A stretch of DNA of 13,718 bases from an uncultured Lachnospiraceae bacterium (GCA_900553305.1 USDI01000043.1:1-13718), one strand, 5' to 3'. Numbered from the stretch's first letter, positions 6,619 through 13,696 are shown. Made by a program: numbers and translations. The notes: a model not told the origin generated them from the letters alone.

Positions 6619-8502
6619 ATGATGTTTGACTTTCAGGAAGAATTAAAAAAGCTCCCGCACAGTCCCGGAGTTTATATCATGCATGATGCCCAGGATGAAA
6701 TCATCTATGTGGGAAAGGCCATTGACCTTCACAACCGTGTCAGGTCTTATTTCCGTAAAATCGTGGGAAGAGGCCCGCAGATTGACAAGATGGTTTCCTT
6801 GATTGCGCGGTTTGAATATATTGTTACGGATTCCGAGCTTGAGGCACTGGTATTAGAGAACAATCTGATCAAGGAAAACAGTCCGAAGTACAATACCATG
6901 CTTAAGGATGATAAGACCTATCCATACATCAAGGTGACACTCGGCGAGGATTATCCGCGGGTATTGTTCAGCCGTCAGATGAAAAAGGACCGTTCCCGGT
7001 ACTTTGGCCCATATACCAGTGCGGCAGCAGTCAAGGATACGATTGATCTGATCAATAAGCTGTATCAGCTGCGGACCTGTAATAAGGTTCTTCCGCGTGA
7101 CTTCGGGATCGACCGTCCGTGTCTGAATTTTCATATTCACCAGTGTGTAGCGCCCTGTCAGGGACTGGTCAGTAAGGAAGAGTATGGCGAACGGATAAAG
7201 AAAGCATTAAATTTCCTGAATGGAGATTATCAGGAAATATTGAAGGATCTGAATACCAAAATGCAGCAGGCATCCGAAAATCTGGAATTTGAGGAAGCAG
7301 CCCGTTATCGGGATCTGTTTAACAGTGTGAAACAGATTTCAGAGAAGCAGAAGATCACCGATTTTGATGGAGAAGATAAGGATATTATAGCACTTGCGGT
7401 TGAGACAGAGGATGCGGTTGTCCAGGTATTCTTTGTCCGCGGAGGCAGACTCATTGGCAGGGAGCATTTTTATATGACACATGTGTCACAGACTCCGAAG
7501 GAGCAGATCCTGCAGGATTTTGTGAAGCAGTTTTATGCGGGAACTCCGTTTGTGCCGAGAGAAATCATGCTGCAGACGGATATTGAGGACCGGGAAGTGA
7601 TTGAACAGTGGCTGACCGGAAGACGTGGTTCCAGGGTATACTTACGTATTCCAAAGATTGGCTCCAAGGAAAAGCTCGTGGAGCTTGCAGCGAAAAATGC
7701 GGAGCTGATTCTGAGCAAGGACAAGGAGCGGATCCGGAGAGAAGAAGGGCGTACGATCGGTGCGGTAAAGGAGATTGCATCGCTTCTGTGCCTTTCGAAT
7801 ATTTCCCGTATGGAGGCTTACGATATTTCCAACATCAGCGGTTTTGCGAATGTCGGTTCCATGGTTGTGTTCGAAAAAGGAAAGCCCAAACGCAGTGATT
7901 ATCGTAAATTTAAGATCAAAACCGTGTCGGGGCCGGATGATTATGCATGTATGCGCGAGGTGCTGACAAGGCGCTTCCTGCATGGCATGGAGGAGCAGAA
8001 GGAGCTGGAAGAACAAAATAAGGATGCGGAGCTTGGCAGCTTTACGAAATTTCCGGATCTGCTGATGATGGATGGTGGTAAGGGTCAGGTGAATATTGCA
8101 CTGCAGGTACTTGATGAGCTGCATCTCAATATCCCGGTCTGCGGTATGGTGAAGGATGATAACCATAATACGAGGGGACTTTATTATCAGAATGAAGAGA
8201 TCCCGATTGACCGCCGCAGTGAGGGATTTAAGCTGATCACGAGAATTCAGGATGAGGCACACCGCTTTGCAATTGAATTTCACCGGTCGCTCCGCTCCAA
8301 ATCGCAGGTACATTCGGTACTGGATGAGATTCCGGGAGTCGGACCTGCAAGAAGAAAGGCACTTATGCGGCATTTCCGCTCCATAGAAGAAATCCGTGCT
8401 GCCGAAGTGGAGGATCTGCTTGCCGTGGATGGAATGAACCGGCCCGCTGCCGAAGGAATTTATCAGTTTTTCCGTACGGAAAAAACATCAGAACAAAAGT
8501 GA
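6619..8502 (+). CDS. uvrC: UvrABC system protein C (excinuclease subunit)
   Basis: UvrC makes both incisions flanking a lesion in nucleotide excision repair, working with the UvrA-UvrB damage complex. The frame is open back to 6529, but that extension runs through the repeats and lacks family similarity. Known UvrC proteins begin close to the GIY-YIG domain, so I start at the ATG at 6619 (627 residues; the ATG at 6622 is equally possible). The only ribosome binding signal is a GA-rich run at about 6604-6616, which is weak. The N-terminal nuclease shows GVY (17-19), YVG (30-32), R40 and E80. A UVR motif for UvrB binding lies near 205-240. The C-terminal RNase H-like nuclease has EAYDISNISG (399-408), MMDGGKGQ (483-490) with D485, and DEAHRFAIEFHR (545-556). 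Helix-hairpin-helix motifs follow from about 567 (IPGVGPARRKAL). It looks complete and ordinary. Confidence 0.97.
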   Translation: MMFDFQEELKKLPHSPGVYIMHDAQDEIIYVGKAIDLHNRVRSYFRKIVGRGPQIDKMVSLIARFEYIVTDSELEALVLENNLIKENSPKYNTMLKDDKTYPYIKVTLGEDYPRVLFSRQMKKDRSRYFGPYTSAAAVKDTIDLINKLYQLRTCNKVLPRDFGIDRPCLNFHIHQCVAPCQGLVSKEEYGERIKKALNFLNGDYQEILKDLNTKMQQASENLEFEEAARYRDLFNSVKQISEKQKITDFDGEDKDIIALAVETEDAVVQVFFVRGGRLIGREHFYMTHVSQTPKEQILQDFVKQFYAGTPFVPREIMLQTDIEDREVIEQWLTGRRGSRVYLRIPKIGSKEKLVELAAKNAELILSKDKERIRREEGRTIGAVKEIASLLCLSNISRMEAYDISNISGFANVGSMVVFEKGKPKRSDYRKFKIKTVSGPDDYACMREVLTRRFLHGMEEQKELEEQNKDAELGSFTKFPDLLMMDGGKGQVNIALQVLDELHLNIPVCGMVKDDNHNTRGLYYQNEEIPIDRRSEGFKLITRIQDEAHRFAIEFHRSLRSKSQVHSVLDEIPGVGPARRKALMRHFRSIEEIRAAEVEDLLAVDGMNRPAAEGIYQFFRTEKTSEQK

Positions 8503-8536
8503 TTTATGAATGCGCATGGCTGAACGGTTGTATATA

Positions 8537-8545
8537 TGATACAAT
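8537..8545 (+). promoter_or_regulatory. Extended -10 promoter downstream of uvrC (distal hprK promoter)
   Basis: TGATACAAT is an extended -10 element (TG-n-TACAAT) 35 bases after the uvrC stop, preceded by the AT-rich TATATA. No clear -35 is visible. Transcription from about 8552 would give a leader of roughly 180 bases before hprK. That leader contains AAAAGGAG near 8550-8557 but no start codon at a useful distance, so I see no leader peptide. Confidence 0.45.
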
Positions 8546-8655
8546 AGGGAAAAGGAGTTTTTCGAAGTAGTATCTAATTTTCTGTTACAGCAAAAGCAGA
8601 AACAGGTCATAGAGAGGAATTTGTTCTAGATTAAAAAAACTTTGATAAAAAGATG

Positions 8656-8685
8656 CAGTAATCTTTAATTGTGTAAGAATTACTG
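8656..8685 (+). promoter_or_regulatory. Inverted repeat straddling the -35 of the proximal hprK promoter
   Basis: CAGTAATCTT (8656-8665) and AAGAATTACTG (8675-8685) are reverse complements except for one extra T. They are separated by nine bases that include the candidate -35 hexamer TTGTGT. A dyad placed this way is a good candidate operator for a dimeric regulator. In transcripts from the distal promoter it would form an AT-rich hairpin in the leader. No T run follows, so it is not an intrinsic terminator. The binding protein is unknown, and the dyad does not match the CcpA cre consensus. Confidence 0.5.
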
Positions 8686-8697
8686 ATATGGTATGAT
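8669..8697 (+). promoter_or_regulatory. Proximal hprK promoter, -35 TTGTGT and extended -10 TATGAT
   Basis: TTGTGT (8669-8674) and TATGAT (8692-8697) are 17 bases apart, and a TG extension sits one base before the -10 hexamer (8689-8690). The predicted transcription start near 8704 lies downstream of the first possible in-frame ATG at 8693. This supports the later hprK start at 8732 and gives a short leader of about 28 bases. Confidence 0.6.
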
Positions 8698-8718
8698 AAA
8701 AATATTCAAGATATATGA

Positions 8719-8724
8719 AGGGAG
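8719..8724 (+). promoter_or_regulatory. hprK ribosome binding site that decides the start
   Basis: AGGGAG ends seven bases before the ATG at 8732 and only one base before the ATG at 8726. This selects 8732, whose product begins MASVKLEK, as HPrK proteins usually do. Confidence 0.7.
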
Positions 8725-8731
8725 TATGGGT

Positions 8732-9676
8732 ATGGCAAGTGTAAAGCTGGAAAAAATTGTTGAGAAGATGAAACTGGAGAATCTGACTCCGGAACTGGAT
8801 ATTTCCAAGATTAAGATTAAACAGCCGGATATTAACCGTCCGGCATTGCAGATGGCGGGTTACTTTGAGCATTTTGAGGATACACGTCTGCAGATTATCG
8901 GTTTTGTAGAATATACCTACATGGAGGGCTTGCCGCAGGCACGTCAGAAGGAGATCTTCACCAGACTTCTTTCCTATGACATTCCGGCGATCATTTTCAG
9001 TCGTGAGCTTCAGCCGAACCCCTTATTTTTACAGATCGCACTGGAACACAAGATTCCGCTTTTTTCCACGAAAAAGGCAACCTCTTCCTTTATGGCAGAG
9101 ATTATCCGCTGGCTCAATGTGATGCTGGCACCCTGTATTTCCGTGCATGGTGTTCTGGTCGATGTCTTTGGTGAAGGCGTTCTGATTACCGGTGAAAGCG
9201 GAATCGGTAAATCTGAGGCAGCACTGGAGCTGATTAAGAGAGGCCACCGTTTGGTAACAGATGATGCCGTTGAAATCCGTAAGGTGTCCGATGATACCCT
9301 CGTTGGTTCCGCACCGGATATTACGAAGCACTTTATCGAACTTCGTGGTATCGGTATCATCGATGTCAAGACATTGTTCGGTGTATCAAGCGTTAAGGAT
9401 ACCCAGAACATTGACCTGGTAATCCGTCTGGAGGACTGGGACAAGGAGAAGGAGTATGACCGTCTCGGACTGGAAGAAGAATATACCGAATACCTTGGAA
9501 ATAAGGTGGTTTGCCATAACATTCCGATCCGTCCCGGACGTAATCTGGCAGTCATCTGTGAGTCTGCCGCAATCAACCATCGTCAGAAGAAGATGGGTTA
9601 CAATGCCGCACAGGAGTTGTACCGTCGTGTACAGGAATCCCTCACAAGAAGACGTGACGAGGATGAAGACGAATAA
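8732..9676 (+). CDS. hprK: HPr kinase/phosphorylase
   Basis: HPrK phosphorylates HPr and Crh on Ser46 using ATP or pyrophosphate and can reverse the reaction. It links glycolytic state to carbon catabolite control in low-GC Gram-positives. The start at 8732 gives 314 residues, close to the Bacillus protein. Residues 1-130 form the N-terminal domain. The catalytic domain has H139 before GVLVDVFGEGVLITG, the P-loop GESGIGKS (154-161), TDDAVEIR (176-183) with the catalytic aspartate pair at D177-D178, the HPrK signature ELRGIGIIDV (203-212) and the C-terminal loop IRPGRNLAV (266-274). All key residues are present. The C-terminus is a short charged tail rich in D, E and R. It leads a same-strand cluster whose last gene encodes a protein with an intact Ser46 site, so enzyme and likely substrate share an operon. 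Confidence 0.97.
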   Translation: MASVKLEKIVEKMKLENLTPELDISKIKIKQPDINRPALQMAGYFEHFEDTRLQIIGFVEYTYMEGLPQARQKEIFTRLLSYDIPAIIFSRELQPNPLFLQIALEHKIPLFSTKKATSSFMAEIIRWLNVMLAPCISVHGVLVDVFGEGVLITGESGIGKSEAALELIKRGHRLVTDDAVEIRKVSDDTLVGSAPDITKHFIELRGIGIIDVKTLFGVSSVKDTQNIDLVIRLEDWDKEKEYDRLGLEEEYTEYLGNKVVCHNIPIRPGRNLAVICESAAINHRQKKMGYNAAQELYRRVQESLTRRRDEDEDE

Positions 9677-9731
9677 GAGTTACGCATATTTAAGATAAAA
9701 TAACATAAGAATAAAGAGAGGTATAGAAACA

Positions 9732-10670
9732 ATGAGTCAGTATGTATTTGGTGTTGATATCGGTGGAACGACCGTAAAGCTTGGATATTTTGATGCAGAG
9801 GGCAACGTTCTGGATAAGTGGGAAATCCCTACAAGAAAAGAAGACAACGGAAGCAACATTCTTCCGGATATTGCCGCAAGCATTGAGAAGAAGATCAAGG
9901 ATGCAGGAATTGACCGTAAGGATGTGGCTGGTGTCGGTGTTGGAGCACCCGGACCGGTTGACAGTGAAGGCGTCATCTATAAGGCTGCAAACCTTGGATG
10001 GGGGGTATTCAGTATCAAGGAAACTCTGGAAAATATCTTAAAGATCCCCGTTATGGCAGGTAATGACGCCAATGTTGCTGCACTTGGTGAGATGTGGAAG
10101 GGCGGCGGACAGGGCTATAAGGATCTTGTCGTTGTGACACTTGGAACCGGTGTGGGCGGCGGTATCATCGTCAACGGAAAGATGCTCACAGGAGCAAACG
10201 GAGCCGGTGGTGAAATCGGGCATATTCATGTGGAAGATGCCGAGCAGGAGACCTGCGGCTGTGGAAACAAGGGATGTCTGGAACAGTATTCCTCTGCAAC
10301 CGGCGTTACCCGTCTTGCAAAGCGCAAGCTGGAAAAGACCACACAGGATTCTGTTCTGCGTACAACAACACTTTCTGCAAAGAGCGTATTTGACGCAGTA
10401 AAAGCAAAGGATCCGGTTGCAATGGAAATCGCAGAGCAGTTCGGACAGTATCTGGGAGAAGGACTTGCAGCAATTGCCTGTGTAACCAATCCGGAAGCTT
10501 TCGTTATTGGCGGCGGCGTATCCAAGGCAGGCCCTGTTCTCATTGATTATATCAAGCCCTACTATCAGAAAGCTGTTTTCCATGCAAGCAGGGATGCGAA
10601 GTTCGAGCTTGCAACACTGGGAAATGATGCCGGTATTTTCGGAGCAGCCAAGCTGGTATTGGACCGTTAG
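9732..10670 (+). CDS. glcK: ROK-family glucokinase
   Basis: This is predicted to phosphorylate glucose to glucose 6-phosphate with ATP in the cytoplasm. The 312-residue protein has the N-terminal phosphate loop DIGGTT (9-14), the catalytic aspartate in AGNDAN (D112), and the second phosphate motif VTLGTGVGGGI (135-145). The ROK signature includes E161 and H164 in GGEIGHIH. The zinc cluster CGCGNKGCLEQ places its cysteines at 175, 177 and 182. ROK proteins include sugar kinases and repressors. This one has no N-terminal helix-turn-helix, so it is a kinase, and the sequence is closest to Firmicutes glucokinases. Specificity for glucose rather than a related sugar is inference. AGAGAGG near 9715-9721 is the ribosome binding site. 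The 55-base gap after hprK is AT-rich without a convincing promoter or terminator. Confidence 0.92.
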   Translation: MSQYVFGVDIGGTTVKLGYFDAEGNVLDKWEIPTRKEDNGSNILPDIAASIEKKIKDAGIDRKDVAGVGVGAPGPVDSEGVIYKAANLGWGVFSIKETLENILKIPVMAGNDANVAALGEMWKGGGQGYKDLVVVTLGTGVGGGIIVNGKMLTGANGAGGEIGHIHVEDAEQETCGCGNKGCLEQYSSATGVTRLAKRKLEKTTQDSVLRTTTLSAKSVFDAVKAKDPVAMEIAEQFGQYLGEGLAAIACVTNPEAFVIGGGVSKAGPVLIDYIKPYYQKAVFHASRDAKFELATLGNDAGIFGAAKLVLDR

Positions 10671-10691
10671 TAACAAATAAAACAGATGTGC

Positions 10692-10696
10692 AGGAG
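10692..10696 (+). promoter_or_regulatory. murB ribosome binding site that decides a TTG start
   Basis: AGGAG lies six bases before the TTG at 10703. The alternative in-frame GTG at 10688 would put this Shine-Dalgarno inside the coding region and has no such site of its own. This favours the TTG. Confidence 0.65.
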
Positions 10697-10702
10697 TGCG
10701 GT

Positions 10703-11623
10703 TTGGAACTTATAAATGAAGCAGTTTATGAATATATCAGTCAATATGTAGATCCACAGGATATTCTGAAAAACGAACCGATGAGCCGTCACACGACATT
10801 CCGGGTGGGCGGCGAAGCGGAAGCGTTCTTACGGATCCGCAATAAGGAACAGCTGGAAAAGCTGATTCCGTATTTTAAGATGGTGGAGCTTCCGTATTTT
10901 GTTCTCGGGAACGGGAGCAATCTTCTGGTCGGAGATAAAGGCTATCACGGTATGATTCTTCATCTTGGAGACGGGATGGATCAGATTCAGGTGTACGAAA
11001 ACAGATTGACGGTTCAGGCAGGATGTCTCATGTCCCAGATTGCCCGGGAAGCTTATGAACATGCCCTGACCGGTTTTGAATTTGCATCCGGAATTCCCGG
11101 ATCTATCGGCGGCGGTGTGGTGATGAACGCCGGAGCCTATGATGGGGAACTGAAGCAGGTTGTTACGAAGGTGTGGGTCATGAATGAAGAGGGCGAAATC
11201 CTTGCCCTTGATAATCAGGATATGGAATTCGGGTATCGCACCAGCGTGATTAAGAAGCGTCCCTTTATTGTAGTACAGGTAGAGATTGAACTGCAGCCGG
11301 GCAATAAGGAAGAGATTGCAGCGAAGATGGCAGAGCTGAACCAGCGCCGCAGGGATAAGCAGCCCCTGCAGTATCCAAGTGCCGGAAGCACCTTTAAACG
11401 GCCGCAAGGGTATTTTGCCGGAAAGCTCATTATGGATGCAGGCTTACGGGGATATTCAATCGGAGGAGCCTGTGTTTCCGAAAAGCACTGTGGCTTTATA
11501 ATTAACAAAAACCATGCTTCTGCAGCGGATGTGGCAGAGGTGATCTGCGAAGTGCAGGAGCGTGTGAAAGAGAAATTCGGTGTCACTCTGGAGACAGAAG
11601 TGATCTTTTTGGGAGAGTTTTAA
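10703..11623 (+). CDS. murB: UDP-N-acetylenolpyruvoylglucosamine reductase MurB
   Basis: MurB is the FAD flavoprotein that uses NADPH to reduce UDP-GlcNAc-enolpyruvate to UDP-MurNAc, the second committed step of peptidoglycan precursor synthesis. With the TTG start it has 306 residues, typical of the Firmicutes type II form. The FAD-binding domain shows TTFRVGGEA (31-39), LGNGSNLLVGDKG (68-80) and the long loop FASGIPGSIGGGVVMNAGA (127-145). Substrate and catalytic residues include YRT (178-180) and S229 in SAGSTFKRP, the proton donor position. The C-terminal LETEVIFLGE (296-305) carries the conserved glutamate. GLRGYSIGGACVSEKHCGFIIN (248-269) is also conserved. It starts 32 bases after the glcK stop and ends one base before the rapZ start. 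No separate promoter is seen, so it belongs to the hprK operon. Confidence 0.96.
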   Translation: MELINEAVYEYISQYVDPQDILKNEPMSRHTTFRVGGEAEAFLRIRNKEQLEKLIPYFKMVELPYFVLGNGSNLLVGDKGYHGMILHLGDGMDQIQVYENRLTVQAGCLMSQIAREAYEHALTGFEFASGIPGSIGGGVVMNAGAYDGELKQVVTKVWVMNEEGEILALDNQDMEFGYRTSVIKKRPFIVVQVEIELQPGNKEEIAAKMAELNQRRRDKQPLQYPSAGSTFKRPQGYFAGKLIMDAGLRGYSIGGACVSEKHCGFIINKNHASAADVAEVICEVQERVKEKFGVTLETEVIFLGEF

Positions 11624-11624
11624 T

Positions 11625-12488
11625 ATGCGTTTTGTAATTGTTACCGGTATGAGCGGTGGAGGAAAAAGTACAGCACTCCGTATGCTGGAGGATGCGGGAT
11701 TTTATTGTGTAGACAATCTTCCTGTTCTTCTGATTGAGAAGTTTGTGGAACTGATTGCCATGCCAAACAGCGAGGTTACCAAGGTGGCACTCGGCCTTGA
11801 TGTGCGTGCCGACCAGTCCTTTGAAGATGTAGAGAAGATCCTGCACAAGCTCCGTGACAATGGCTATTCTTTCGAAATCCTCTTTATGGAAGCGGGAGAT
11901 GCCGAGCTTTTAAAGCGTTACAAGGAAACAAGACGTGTTCATCCGCTTTCCCCGGATGGACGAATTGAGGATGGAATCCGGAAAGAGAGGGAAATCCTTA
12001 AGAATATGAAGAGTCAGGCGGATTATGTCATTGATACCTCCCGCCTTTTAACAAGGGAATTAAAGGAGGAGCTGGATCGAATCTTTGTGCGCAATGAGCG
12101 CTATAACAGCCTGATGGTGACGATCCTTTCCTTTGGATTCAAGCATGGTATTCCGGCAGATGCGGATCTGGTATTTGATGTACGTTTCCTGCCGAATCCA
12201 TTCTATATTGAAGAACTGAAATACAAAACCGGAAATGACAGGGAAGTACAGGATTATGTGATGAGCTTTGATGAGGCGCATATCTTCATTGATAAGCTGA
12301 CAGACATGATTAAATTCCTGATACCCAATTATGTGAAGGAAGGAAAGTATCAGCTTGTGATCGGAATCGGCTGTACCGGAGGCAAACACCGCAGTGTGAC
12401 ACTGGCGAACCGTCTCTATGAGGAACTGAAGGATCAGGGCGATTACGGACTTAAGATTACGCATCGTGATGTGGGACAGGGTATTTAG
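11625..12488 (+). CDS. rapZ: RapZ/YvcJ-type nucleotide-binding protein
   Basis: This 287-residue protein belongs to the RapZ (YvcJ, formerly DUF/UPF0042) family, which binds ATP and GTP. In Escherichia coli RapZ is an RNA-binding adaptor that controls GlmS and so amino-sugar supply. In Firmicutes the role is less clear. The N-terminal domain starts with the P-loop GMSGGGKS (8-15), followed by DNLP (30-33) and GLDVRAD (57-63). The C-terminal domain has the family blocks SFGFKHGIPADADLVFDVRF (169-188) and IGIGCTGGKHRSV (246-258). It ends RDVGQGI. The lysine/arginine cluster at the extreme C-terminus, used by enterobacterial RapZ for small-RNA binding, is not evident, as I would expect for a Gram-positive member. 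GGGAGAG (11611-11617) within the end of murB is the ribosome binding site. The next gene, whiA, starts ten bases after its stop; in Bacillus a yvcK gene lies between them. Confidence 0.95.
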   Translation: MRFVIVTGMSGGGKSTALRMLEDAGFYCVDNLPVLLIEKFVELIAMPNSEVTKVALGLDVRADQSFEDVEKILHKLRDNGYSFEILFMEAGDAELLKRYKETRRVHPLSPDGRIEDGIRKEREILKNMKSQADYVIDTSRLLTRELKEELDRIFVRNERYNSLMVTILSFGFKHGIPADADLVFDVRFLPNPFYIEELKYKTGNDREVQDYVMSFDEAHIFIDKLTDMIKFLIPNYVKEGKYQLVIGIGCTGGKHRSVTLANRLYEELKDQGDYGLKITHRDVGQGI

Positions 12489-12497
12489 GAGAGAAAC

Positions 12498-13367
12498 ATG
12501 TCATTTTCGTTACAAGTGAAGGAAGAGTTGGAAAACGTGGTGCCGGGAGCCAGACATTGTGAGCTTGCCGAGCTGGCGGCGCTTGTCACTTACGGGTGTG
12601 CCCTGAAAAAGGACATTTCCGGCACACAAATTGAGCTAAAGTCTGAAAACGAGATAATAGGGAGAAAATACTTTACATTACTGAAAAAAACCTTTATGAT
12701 AGATGCGTGCGCGAACAAAGTGCTGCAGGCATTGAAAATGCTGGATGAATCGGGAGAACCTCTTTTCCCGTTGGAAGGGGTGAACCGGATGCTGCTGAAG
12801 CAGAGCTGTTGTAAGAGAGCATACTTACGAGGTGCTTTTCTATGCACAGGTTCCATGAGTGATCCGAAGAAGGGGTATCATTTGGAATTTGTCTGTGAAC
12901 AGGAGAAGCAGGCACTGCAGATCAGGGAAACGATTGCAGACTTTGAACTGGATGCGAAAATTATTTGCAGAAAGAAGCACTATGTAGTATATATGAAGGA
13001 AGGGGCGGCAATTGTCGATCTGTTAAATGTAATGGGTGCACGCCTGTCCTTAATGTATTTAGAGAACCTTCGTGTAGAAAAGGAGGTTCGTAATTCTGTA
13101 AACCGTAAGGTGAATTGTGAAGCGGCCAATATCACCAAAACGGTAAATGCTGCGAGCAGGCAGATTGAGGATATCCTTTATCTGCAGAAGCATTACGGGA
13201 TGGAAAAACTGCCGGAGAACCTGCGTGAAATGGCGGAAGCCCGACTAGAATATCCGGAAAGTTCTTTGCAGGAGCTCGGAAAGTTCCTTAATCCGCCAGT
13301 AGGGAAGTCCGGCGTCAATCATAGATTACGCAAACTGAGCGAACTCGCCGATAAGATTAGGGTTTAA
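12498..13367 (+). CDS. whiA: WhiA-family DNA-binding protein, shortened N-terminal half
   Basis: WhiA combines a degenerate LAGLIDADG homing-endonuclease fold with a C-terminal helix-turn-helix. It acts in sporulation control in Streptomyces and affects cell division or chromosome segregation in Bacillus. This copy is 289 residues. The N-terminus SFSLQVKEEL, ELAALVTYGCAL (25-36) and the central LLKQSCCKRAYLRGAFLCTGSM (99-120) are typical, as are RNSVNRKVNCEAAN (198-211) and SSLQELGK...KSGVNHRLRKL (255-280), the DNA-binding part. Between YFTLLKKTF (58-66) and VLQALKML (75-82) there are only eight residues. From memory, Bacillus WhiA (about 316 residues) has about 20 more there, corresponding to a beta-hairpin of the first endonuclease-like repeat. 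The reading frame stays intact. The Shine-Dalgarno AGGAGAG (12487-12493) overlaps the rapZ stop, so the two are probably translationally coupled. Confidence 0.93.
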   Translation: MSFSLQVKEELENVVPGARHCELAELAALVTYGCALKKDISGTQIELKSENEIIGRKYFTLLKKTFMIDACANKVLQALKMLDESGEPLFPLEGVNRMLLKQSCCKRAYLRGAFLCTGSMSDPKKGYHLEFVCEQEKQALQIRETIADFELDAKIICRKKHYVVYMKEGAAIVDLLNVMGARLSLMYLENLRVEKEVRNSVNRKVNCEAANITKTVNAASRQIEDILYLQKHYGMEKLPENLREMAEARLEYPESSLQELGKFLNPPVGKSGVNHRLRKLSELADKIRV

Positions 13368-13381
13368 AGGAGGAGAATATT

Positions 13382-13645
13382 ATGATGGAGAAATCGATCA
13401 GGCTTCAGTTGGATGGACAACTGGAGGCAAGACCCATTGCAATGCTGGTACAGGTTGCAAGCCAGTATGACAGTACGGTTTATCTGGAAACCGAGGGAAG
13501 AAAGGTTAATGCGAAGAGTATTATGGGTATGATGAGCCTTGCATCGAGCTTAGGAACGGAAATCAGGATTATTACAGATGGATCCGATGAAGAACAGGCG
13601 ATGGCAGGAATGGAGGCTTATTTAAGCAATCCTGAAGGTAAATAA
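13382..13645 (+). CDS. crh: HPr-fold regulatory protein, Crh-like, with Glu15 and intact Ser46
   Basis: This 87-residue protein has the HPr fold and aligns without gaps to HPr through both phosphorylation sites. At the enzyme I site the usual GxHARP reads GQLEARP, so position 15 is Glu and the protein cannot be a normal His15 phosphocarrier. At the HPrK site VNAKSIMGMMSL keeps Ser46 with its flanking hydrophobic residues, so it should be an HPrK substrate. Bacillus Crh shows the same logic with Gln15, also keeps VNAKSIMG, and lies in the same neighbourhood after yvcJ-yvcK-whiA. Ser46-phosphorylated Crh acts as a CcpA co-repressor there. The symbol crh is by analogy of site pattern and position, not proven orthology. 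A very strong Shine-Dalgarno AAGGAGG (13367-13373) lies eight bases before the first of two adjacent ATGs, so 13382 is the preferred start. A terminator follows. Confidence 0.85.
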   Translation: MMEKSIRLQLDGQLEARPIAMLVQVASQYDSTVYLETEGRKVNAKSIMGMMSLASSLGTEIRIITDGSDEEQAMAGMEAYLSNPEGK

Positions 13646-13656
13646 TGAAAGAAATG

Positions 13657-13696
13657 AGGGTCATTGTGTTGTCGGGGGCAATACAATGACCCTTTT
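13657..13696 (+). terminator. Strong intrinsic terminator of the hprK-crh operon
   Basis: AGGGTCATTGTGTTG (13657-13671) pairs with CAATACAATGACCCT (13679-13693) over 15 positions with one G-T wobble. The loop is the seven bases TCGGGGG, and a TTTT run ends the element. It lies 11 bases after the crh-like stop codon. The remaining 22 bases contain an ATG at 13709, possibly the next gene, but too little is present to call it. Confidence 0.92.

Noticed and set aside
7642..8373. A 243-codon minus-strand open frame inside uvrC
   Set aside because: It is antisense to conserved catalytic segments of uvrC and has no ribosome binding site or familiar motif.
8501..8545. A terminator or a cre site after uvrC
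   Set aside because: ATGCGCAT is palindromic but short and without a T run. TGAACGGTTGTA does not have the cre spacing.
9677..9731. A separate promoter in front of glcK
   Set aside because: The gap is AT-rich and has loose -10-like sequences, but there is no TG extension and no -35 at a proper distance.
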